From contig NZ_JACIEK010000015.1 in the NCBI RefSeq assembly GCF_014196835.1, positions 1 to 64,000 on the forward strand: DNA of 64,000 nucleotides. The letters run 5' to 3'. The notes beneath the pieces were generated by a model. The model saw nothing but the letters and a program-made list of their open reading frames with translations, had not been told where the DNA came from and did not search any database. The position numbers and the translations under genes were made by a program. Positions within the stretch are counted from its first letter, which is position 1; each line of letters begins with the position of its first letter. The stretch is from Aureimonas pseudogalii. Its GTDB lineage: Bacteria > Pseudomonadota > Alphaproteobacteria > Rhizobiales > Rhizobiaceae. Positions 58,865 through 64,000 of this stretch are shown here, piece by piece.

Positions 58865-59167
58865 TCAGCCGAGACGGCTGACGGCGATGATGATGCCGAC
58901 GCCGGCAGCCACGATGGTCGCGATCCAGACGGTTTGCCGGGTGATGGCAGCCTGAATGTCGGCGTTGGCCTTATGCAGGTCGGCACCGAGCTTGTGCATG
59001 TCGGCACTGCTTTTGGCGATGATGCGGTCAACGTTCTCGGTGGATGCCATGTCTTTCTCCGCCTCGTCGTAAGCCTCACCAAACGCCTTGGCGAGGGGGC
59101 TGGCCTTGTCTGCTGCGATTCCGGCTTCGACCAGAGCGTCAGCGATCTTGAGCCGGTCGATCTTCAT
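58865..59167 (-). CDS. coiled-coil protein with C-terminal membrane anchor
   Basis: 100 residues. An amphipathic N-terminus (KIDRLKIADALVEAGIAADKASPLAKAFGEAYDEAEKD) is followed by a coiled coil (about 45-75) and one membrane helix (about 78-97, TVWIATIVAAGVGIIIAV). The build resembles DUF1640/CCDC90-type small proteins. AGGAGA precedes the ATG. Role unknown. Confidence 0.7.
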   Translation of the reverse strand: MKIDRLKIADALVEAGIAADKASPLAKAFGEAYDEAEKDMASTENVDRIIAKSSADMHKLGADLHKANADIQAAITRQTVWIATIVAAGVGIIIAVSRLG

Positions 59168-59493
59168 GGCTGTCTCCTTTCCAATCTAGGGGTTGAACCT
59201 TGCGGAGCCAATCCCCGCAGACACCCGACCAGCCGTTGCGGAGCCGAGCAGCATCCTCGTCAGAGGACCGGAACGCAGTGGAGGACTGCCCATCGGGCAG
59301 TTGCGCGAGGGTTCGTTGCGGCTAGGGTCGTCTGCTTCATGGGATGGCTCGGCCGAGGTCGGCGACGATGTGGAGGGGCGCCAGTGAGACCGGCTCACCG
59401 CGCTAGGCTCTGGATCGGATCGAGCGGCGGACGATGGGCCTTGCCACCCGTCGCGGCGTGGGATGGATAGGCGATCGCAGGACGGGAGCGTGC

Positions 59494-59697
59494 ATGGCCG
59501 CTGGCAAGGTGAAACCGGAGCTCGTTGGAAGGCTGCGATACGCGGCGGAGACGGCGCCGCCGGAGGTCTCGGCCCTGCTGCTGGAAGCGGCGGAGGAGGT
59601 CGTGGATCTGCGTCGACGGGTTGGAGACGCGGAAGAGGTGGATGCGACCGACGAGGAGTTGGAGCTTCTGATGATGCGAGCGGTTGGAAGCGCCTGA
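59494..59697 (+). CDS. small acidic hypothetical protein
   Basis: 67 residues from the ATG at 59494 (open frame begins at 59434). Helical and acidic: VKPELVGRLRYAAETAPPEVSALLLEAAEEVVDLRRRVGDAEEVDATDEELELL. No family recognised. Rightward, between two leftward genes. Confidence 0.5.
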   Translation: MAAGKVKPELVGRLRYAAETAPPEVSALLLEAAEEVVDLRRRVGDAEEVDATDEELELLMMRAVGSA

Positions 59698-59714
59698 TTG
59701 CCTGCGTGAGGGAT

Positions 59715-59787
59715 CGTGACCCGGAGGGACGAGACCCTTCGGGGGCTCGGGTCGCGCAGCGACTAGAGCCCGGCCCGAAGGGTCACG
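59715..59787. repeat. 74-bp structured repeat, copy 2
   Basis: Nearly identical to 54940-55013 (one substitution, one deleted C), with the same outer stem CGTGACCC/GGGTCACG and inner hairpins. It lies 38 bp beyond the stop of the leftward gene at 59826. A further partial match (GGGGTCGCGCAGCG) is cut by the right window edge at 63984. Confidence 0.8.
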
Positions 59788-59825
59788 CCCTGATCATGCC
59801 GGGTCGGGTCGAGCGGGATGTGGTC

Positions 59826-60380
59826 CTAGAGGATGCTGAGGATCACGACGGCCACGGTCAGCACGCCGATCGCGCCGATCATGCCGAAGGTCTGGATACG
59901 GGTCCGGGCTTTCGTGGTTCGAACCATGGACTCGAACTCGGCGATCTGCATCTTGGCGCTTGCGAGGACACGCTGGCTTTCGGCATGGTCCCTCATCATC
60001 GTGTCCGAGGGGGCGTTCGGTCGGCTTTTGATGGCGGTCAGGATTTCCGCTTTGTCCTGCGGGTTGTGGATCATGTCCTCCAACTCCTCTAGGCCCCTTT
60101 TCAAGATTTGAAGGGGCCTTTCGACACCAACAGGATCGCCGTTCAACCGAATGAGATTGTCGAGAAGGGCGATCTGGTCGGCAACATCGATGGTTGCCTT
60201 CACGTAGGCCATGCGATCGCGTTTGTAGTCCTGTAGACCAACCTCGATGGCGTGGCTCATCTGGGCGATGGTCGAGAGGATGTCCGAACCGTTGGTGGCC
60301 GATGGATTGCTCAAAGTGGTCTCAGCGAGCGCGGTGTCTGAATGGCCGAGGTAGTATGAAACGATGGTGGTAGGGCGCAA
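59826..60380 (-). CDS. hypothetical tail-anchored protein
   Basis: 184 residues from a TTG. A long helical cytoplasmic part (VGLQDYKRDRMAYVKATIDVADQIALLDNLIRL ... ESQRVLASAKMQIAEFESMVRTTKART) ends in one membrane helix (about 163-183, TFGMIGAIGVLTVAVVILSI). No family recognised. A GCCTCAC/GTGAGGC stem (60381-60413) sits directly upstream. Confidence 0.6.
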   Translation of the reverse strand: MRPTTIVSYYLGHSDTALAETTLSNPSATNGSDILSTIAQMSHAIEVGLQDYKRDRMAYVKATIDVADQIALLDNLIRLNGDPVGVERPLQILKRGLEELEDMIHNPQDKAEILTAIKSRPNAPSDTMMRDHAESQRVLASAKMQIAEFESMVRTTKARTRIQTFGMIGAIGVLTVAVVILSIL

Positions 60381-60623
60381 GCCTCACGTCTGCGCGTGAG
60401 CGCCAGGTGAGGCTAGGGGTTGCCACTAGGCGAACGGTCTTACGCGTTCAATCGCCGGGGCCGTGACCTACTCTGATCCCCCGTGGATGACAGCGAGATG
60501 CAGGATCATGACGGCGATCTGATCGGCAACCCTATCGGTGGGTCGAATGCTACGGACACGAGCATCGACGCGAACATCACGACAGCGCTGGACGATCGCC
60601 GAGCGAGCTGCACATCCATTGGC

Positions 60624-61286
60624 ATGTGCAACCTTTACAGCCTGACCAAGGGTCAATCGGCCATTCTGGAATTCACCCGTGCGGCGGTGGATCGAACGGG
60701 CAACCTGCCCCCGTTACCGGACATCTTCCCCGACACCGCGGCGCCGATCGTCAGAATGAGCGAGGGCGAGCGCGAACTGACGATGGCGCGCTGGGGCATG
60801 CCATCGCCCGCGTTCGCGCTGAAGGGCAAGAAGGTGGATGGTGGCGTCACGAACATCCGCAACACCAAGAGCCCACACTGGCGGCGCTGGCTGGGTCCCG
60901 AGCATCGTTGCCTCGTGCCGATGACGAGCTTGAGCGAGTACGACACGGTGGAGGGCAAGAAGGTGCCGGCGTGGTTCGCGGCGAGCGACGATCGACCATT
61001 GATGGTGTTCGCGGGGATCTGGACGAACTGGACGTCGACGCGAAAGGTGAAGGAGGGGGAGGTGAGTGCCGATCTCTACGGCTTCCTGACGACGGAGCCG
61101 AATGCGGTTGTTGCACCGATCCATCCCAAGGCCATGCCGGTGATCCTGACGACGGCTGAAGAGATGGAGATCTGGCTGGAGGCGCCGTGGGCCGAGGCTG
61201 CGGCGTTGCAGCGTCCCTTGCCGGACGATGGCCTCTGCATCGTGGCGAAGGGGGCGAGACGGGATGGCGCTGATGATGGACGGTGA
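60624..61286 (+). CDS. SRAP-domain protein (YedK/HMCES family)
   Basis: 220 residues. Starts MCNLYS, so Cys2 becomes the catalytic N-terminal residue that crosslinks abasic sites in single-stranded DNA. Family motifs: [12 protein letters not shown] (usual NxRxE region), [22 protein letters not shown] and [11 protein letters not shown] with the conserved His. I use the ATG at 60624 because the Cys must follow Met. The frame upstream to 60483 is chance. Such a protein would protect incoming single-stranded DNA. Confidence 0.9.
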   Translation: MCNLYSLTKGQSAILEFTRAAVDRTGNLPPLPDIFPDTAAPIVRMSEGERELTMARWGMPSPAFALKGKKVDGGVTNIRNTKSPHWRRWLGPEHRCLVPMTSLSEYDTVEGKKVPAWFAASDDRPLMVFAGIWTNWTSTRKVKEGEVSADLYGFLTTEPNAVVAPIHPKAMPVILTTAEEMEIWLEAPWAEAAALQRPLPDDGLCIVAKGARRDGADDGR

Positions 61287-61716
61287 GGAAGTCTACCGGG
61301 CCAGGTTGGCGGAGTGTCTTGCGGCGGCCGAGGCGACGACGTTGCCACAGGTGAAGGAGCGTCATCTGACGGCGGCTGCGTCCTGGCAGACGCTTTTGGA
61401 TACGGTGATGGAACGCAAGGCCAACGTCGCCGCTCTTCAAAGATCGAGGATGCGGCATCAGGCGGAGGACACTGCGTTGAGCGAGACCGAATACGAAATT
61501 CCCGATACCGCGGTGGATGCGATCGAAGATGGGACGCCGGTGATGAAGGCGTTCCGTCAGTCAACGGGACGATCGCAGCACGATGTCGCCGTGGAGGCCG
61601 GCATCACCGAGGACCGGCTTGCGGAGATTGAGCAAGGATCGACGGCACATGCCGACGAACTGGCGAGGATTTCCAATGCGCTCGGAGTTCCGGCAGACCT
61701 GCTGGTAGACGAGTAG
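61264..61716 (+). CDS. XRE-family helix-turn-helix protein
   Basis: 150 residues from the ATG at 61264, overlapping the SRAP gene by 23 bases (further ATGs at 61276 and 61279). A helical N-terminal part ([36 protein letters not shown]) is followed by a C-terminal XRE HTH ([55 protein letters not shown]). It probably regulates the srap operon. Confidence 0.78.
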   Translation: MALMMDGEEVYRARLAECLAAAEATTLPQVKERHLTAAASWQTLLDTVMERKANVAALQRSRMRHQAEDTALSETEYEIPDTAVDAIEDGTPVMKAFRQSTGRSQHDVAVEAGITEDRLAEIEQGSTAHADELARISNALGVPADLLVDE

Positions 61717-61786
61717 TTCAGTCCAGCCTTCGCCAATGCGGCCAGCTTAGCAGTGGATACGAGGGCGTCAGCCCTCCCGCCCCGCG

Positions 61787-61959
61787 TCAGCGGGGCTTCT
61801 TCCCGTACTCGATGCTGGCCTCGACCTCGGCCACGAGGGGGATAGCGACTTTACGCGAAAGGTGAACTTGCCGTTGTTGGCAAGGCTCCGAGTGATCCGG
61901 CTGAGGAAGGCGCGGAGGCGTCGGCCGGTGCGGGCAAGGAAGTTGATTGTGGTCTTCAT
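61787..61959 (-). pseudogene. small gene broken by a frameshift
   Basis: From the ATG at 61959 the frame encodes KTTINFLARTGRRLRAFLSR and NNGKFTFRVK, then falls out of frame. In the next frame VAIPLVAEVEASIEYGKKPR runs to a stop at 61787. Joined across one base near 61858 it would be about 58 residues. Either a real frameshift mutation or a base-call error. Confidence 0.5.
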
Positions 61960-62244
61960 GGGTCTGCTCGTTTGGGTTCTGCGTTGTTCGCAGGGATTGA
62001 CCAGCGGAGCGGACTGGCGCTGGAACCCGAAGGGCCGCAGCGCAGCGGAGGGCACGGGCGTGGCTGAGATTTGGTGCCGAAGGCACGTGCGCGAGGAGGC
62101 CGTCAGGCCGGGGAAATTTCTAGCTCGACCGTGTTGGAGGGGTCGGGCCGCTCTGCAAAATCCCGGTAGCGAACGATGCTGAGCCCGAAGAGCTGGCCTG
62201 GGCGCAACGGTTATTCGGCGGCACTGGTCGGTGCCGGAGTTCCG
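61960..62244. other. intergenic region
   Basis: No gene supported. High-GC with several chance open frames. Confidence 0.4.
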
Positions 62245-62628
62245 ATGGTGAAGTGCCAGTGCCATGGGCGAAGAGACGTCCGCCAGAACGGGGCCTTGAA
62301 CGAACGTGACATCGACGACGCGCTGGCGGATGCGGAGGACGCCGTGACGTCCGATCGGAGCCGCGTCGACGATCTGAGCCCTGCGCAGCTCGATGCGATC
62401 GCGTTCCCGCTGCGCTACCTTCGGCTTGCGAACAAGCTTGGTGCGGAGGGATCATATCCGGGCTTTGCCGAGCTGACGGCCCAGGTCGGGCGGGAAAAGC
62501 CGCAGCGAGCGGATTTAGCCGCGATGGAGAAAGAGGACATCGAGGCATCGGAAGCTGAAGACGTCCGACGCCTCGAGGCGGAGGATGCGTCTCAGGCTGC
62601 GATGCTGGGTTCGTCGCCAAACTTGTAG
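62245..62628 (+). CDS. hypothetical acidic protein
   Basis: 127 residues from the ATG at 62245 behind GGAG. Helical with a strongly acidic C-terminus (AAMEKEDIEASEAEDVRRLEAEDASQ). A longer frame begins at 62176. No family recognised. Its 3' end overlaps the convergent gene by 37 bases. Confidence 0.5.
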   Translation: MVKCQCHGRRDVRQNGALNERDIDDALADAEDAVTSDRSRVDDLSPAQLDAIAFPLRYLRLANKLGAEGSYPGFAELTAQVGREKPQRADLAAMEKEDIEASEAEDVRRLEAEDASQAAMLGSSPNL

Positions 62629-62939
62629 TTGACCAAGCTCAGCGCGGTCGCGATGACGGAAGCGCGCTGGCGTGGTTCTACGTCGAATAGGAAAATCCTG
62701 GCCCTGTCATCCACGAGGCCGGAAGCGTCGAAGTCCTCGCGGGGCTTCTGAAGCTGCTCCATCAGATCGGCGACGGTCCAATCACGTCCGCGTCCGACCG
62801 AAAGCGTCAGGATCGCCTGCGCCAGCAGTTCCACAGCGCATTTGACGAAGAAGTTTTGTTCCTCGTGGGGAGCCGGTATCGAGGCCGCGACGGCTCGTGC
62901 TGCCGGAAGATCCTGGGCGTAGGGCAAAGGTGCTGGCAT
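62592..62939 (-). CDS. hypothetical protein, 115 residues
   Basis: Helical soluble protein (NFFVKCAVELLAQAILTLSVGRGRDWTVADLMEQLQKPREDFDASGLVDD ... RASVIATALSLVNYKF). No family recognised. Leftward; its start faces the following three-gene cluster. Confidence 0.5.
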   Translation of the reverse strand: MPAPLPYAQDLPAARAVAASIPAPHEEQNFFVKCAVELLAQAILTLSVGRGRDWTVADLMEQLQKPREDFDASGLVDDRARIFLFDVEPRQRASVIATALSLVNYKFGDEPSIAA

Positions 62940-63059
62940 GATCCGTTCTACCTTTCGTGACCGATCGGGATGCCATTTGGGTTGAAAGCCAGCTAAGGAG
63001 CAAGACGAAATTCTGGAGAGTGAGGTCCAGTCTCCTGCGCCGATCGAGGCTGCGTCGGC

Positions 63060-63245
63060 TCAGTAGCCGAGGAAGGCCAGAAGGTCGCCGGCATCGATGG
63101 CGTCGATTTCCTTGCCGGTGAACTCGTAGAACTCGCCGATCGTGGCGTCATGCAAGTCCATGATACGTTGCGCCGCTGGCAGATCGAGGATGATGGCGTC
63201 CTCGGTCCCGCGCAGCTCGAATGCGTCGTCGGCAGTGAAGCGCAT
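63060..63245 (-). CDS. small acidic hypothetical protein
   Basis: 61 residues from the ATG at 63245 with GGGAG upstream (MRFTADDAFELRGTEDAIIL ... GEFYEFTGKEIDAIDAGDLLAFLGY). Starts two bases after the upstream gene's stop, so the two are likely cotranslated. No family recognised. Confidence 0.55.
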   Translation of the reverse strand: MRFTADDAFELRGTEDAIILDLPAAQRIMDLHDATIGEFYEFTGKEIDAIDAGDLLAFLGY

Positions 63246-63246
63246 A

Positions 63247-63585
63247 TCAGGGCTCCCGGTCGTTGGTGGCGGCTTCGTCGCGGTGGATGATGATATATTG
63301 CGCGATGGCCAGGACGTTTTCCATCTCGCCTCGTGGAGCATCGAAGAACCGTTCGACCAAGGGACCACCTCGCAGGAGATCGCGATCGAAGCGGTGTTTG
63401 TGGAGGGTGGTTTCGGTGAGGAGGTCGCGTTCCGTCCAGCCTTCGGGCTTTCGGCGTGAGAGGTTGGCGATGCTGATTGCGACGAGCTCGGCCGCCAGGG
63501 GCTCGATGGATGTGAGCGAGGCGTCCCAGGTGGAAACGATGGATCTTGCATCGAGGAGCGCCGTGGCGCTCGGCAGATCGACCAA
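63247..63585 (-). CDS. hypothetical protein, 112 residues
   Basis: Helical protein (ATALLDARSIVSTWDASLTSIEPLAAELVAISIANLSRRKPEGWTERDLLTETTLHKHRFD). It resembles the 115-residue protein at 62592 in length, helical layout and the W-T-x-x-D-L segment (GWTERDLL versus DWTVADLM), so the two may be distant paralogues. Middle gene of a leftward trio. Confidence 0.55.
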   Translation of the reverse strand: MVDLPSATALLDARSIVSTWDASLTSIEPLAAELVAISIANLSRRKPEGWTERDLLTETTLHKHRFDRDLLRGGPLVERFFDAPRGEMENVLAIAQYIIIHRDEAATNDREP

Positions 63586-63619
63586 GCTGTCTCCTTGGGG
63601 TGAGCGCGGACGGCGAGGG

Positions 63620-63910
63620 CTACCGTTCGAGCCCCTTGGAATAGTCCGCCTTTGACTGCCCGAGGCGATAGAGCCGGCTGTCGCAGCGTGCCCAGGTAGG
63701 CGGACTGGCTGTGTCGATTTCCATCACAGGCGAGGAGTTGGCGAAGGCCATGTCCTCGAACTTGGGATGGCCGATCATGAAGCCGAACAACTGGTGACGG
63801 CCGAAGAACTCCTCGTACCGCATAGGGCGAAGTTCCCATAAGTGGACGATCGGCGCTGCCGCCAGCTCGTCAGCCGCGGGGGGCGGCCCGATCACCTTCT
63901 CCATGGTCAT
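63620..63910 (-). CDS. hypothetical protein, 96 residues
   Basis: Mixed alpha/beta protein (IVHLWELRPMRYEEFFGRHQLFGFMIGHPKFEDMAFANSSPVMEID ... CDSRLYRLGQSKADY). No family recognised, although the pattern looks like a compact globular domain. First gene of the leftward trio. Start at the ATG 63910 or the ATG two codons later. Confidence 0.5.
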   Translation of the reverse strand: MTMEKVIGPPPAADELAAAPIVHLWELRPMRYEEFFGRHQLFGFMIGHPKFEDMAFANSSPVMEIDTASPPTWARCDSRLYRLGQSKADYSKGLER

Positions 63911-64000
63911 GGCTGAGAACCCGCCGTGACCACCTGGGACGGCCTTCCGGGCTTCCGGGGGCGATAGTGAGCCTGCATGAGGATGGGGTCGCGCAGCGCG

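Overview
This window is a segment of a high-GC alphaproteobacterial conjugative plasmid or integrated conjugative region. The transfer genes (a MobQ relaxase-helicase, TraC, TraD and a TraG coupling protein) are of the rhizobial Ti/Sym-plasmid type. The mating channel is of the Dot/Icm-like (type IVB, MPF_I, IncI-like) type. An order such as Hyphomicrobiales or Sphingomonadales fits, but the sequence alone does not decide it.

Layout. 1-5.8 kb: two direct IS6-family copies (the first cut by the window edge) flank low-GC cargo with a GNAT gene, a membrane protein and a Hint/LysM giant secreted protein that is cut off by the left IS and frameshifted at its start. 5.9-12.9 kb: accessory and defence block with a serine recombinase, a VapBC-type toxin-antitoxin pair, a DnaQ-like exonuclease, a three-gene ABC-three-component (ABC-3C) conflict system (DUF4297-type nuclease, middle component, Rad50-like ATPase) and a recombinase remnant. 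12.9-16.8 kb: GNAT, two small genes, a LysR regulator, then a perfect 38-bp palindrome and a TAGGA tandem array in front of a VirC1/ParA-like ATPase and a small DNA-binding partner.

16.8-37 kb: type IVB secretion genes. A leftward operon (dsbC-like, dotI, dotH, dotG, icmT) and a rightward operon (dotF-like, icmC, icmD, icmB, four secreted or membrane genes, a TraX-like gene, dotA) diverge from about 120 bp near 22.2 kb. A third operon (dotD, dotC, dotB, one secreted protein) runs leftward from 36.9 kb. 37-43 kb, leftward: traA, then a VbhA-like antitoxin and a Fic-BID protein whose C-terminal domain is shared with TraA. A MobQ/RSF1010-type oriT hairpin and nic-like site lies at 42,991-43,022 between traA and traCDG.

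43-64 kb: traC-traD-traG, a winged-helix protein with a candidate antisense RNA in its leader, a ribbon-helix-helix gene, SSB, an IS110 element, then chromosome-like cargo (glyoxalase-like, PLP dehydratase, DUF1772, MarR, VOC). Next come PemIK toxin-antitoxin genes, ArdB/KlcA antirestriction, a ProQ/FinO RNA chaperone, two paralogous 45-47 aa proteins, a SRAP protein and several small unknowns. From the nic orientation this side should enter the recipient first. Many of its genes are on the strand that the incoming T-strand would template, and three of them lie behind copies of a strongly structured, covarying hairpin element. I regard that hairpin family, together with the Fic-BID/VbhA pair that rides on a type IVB rather than a VirB-type channel, as the most interesting content of the window.
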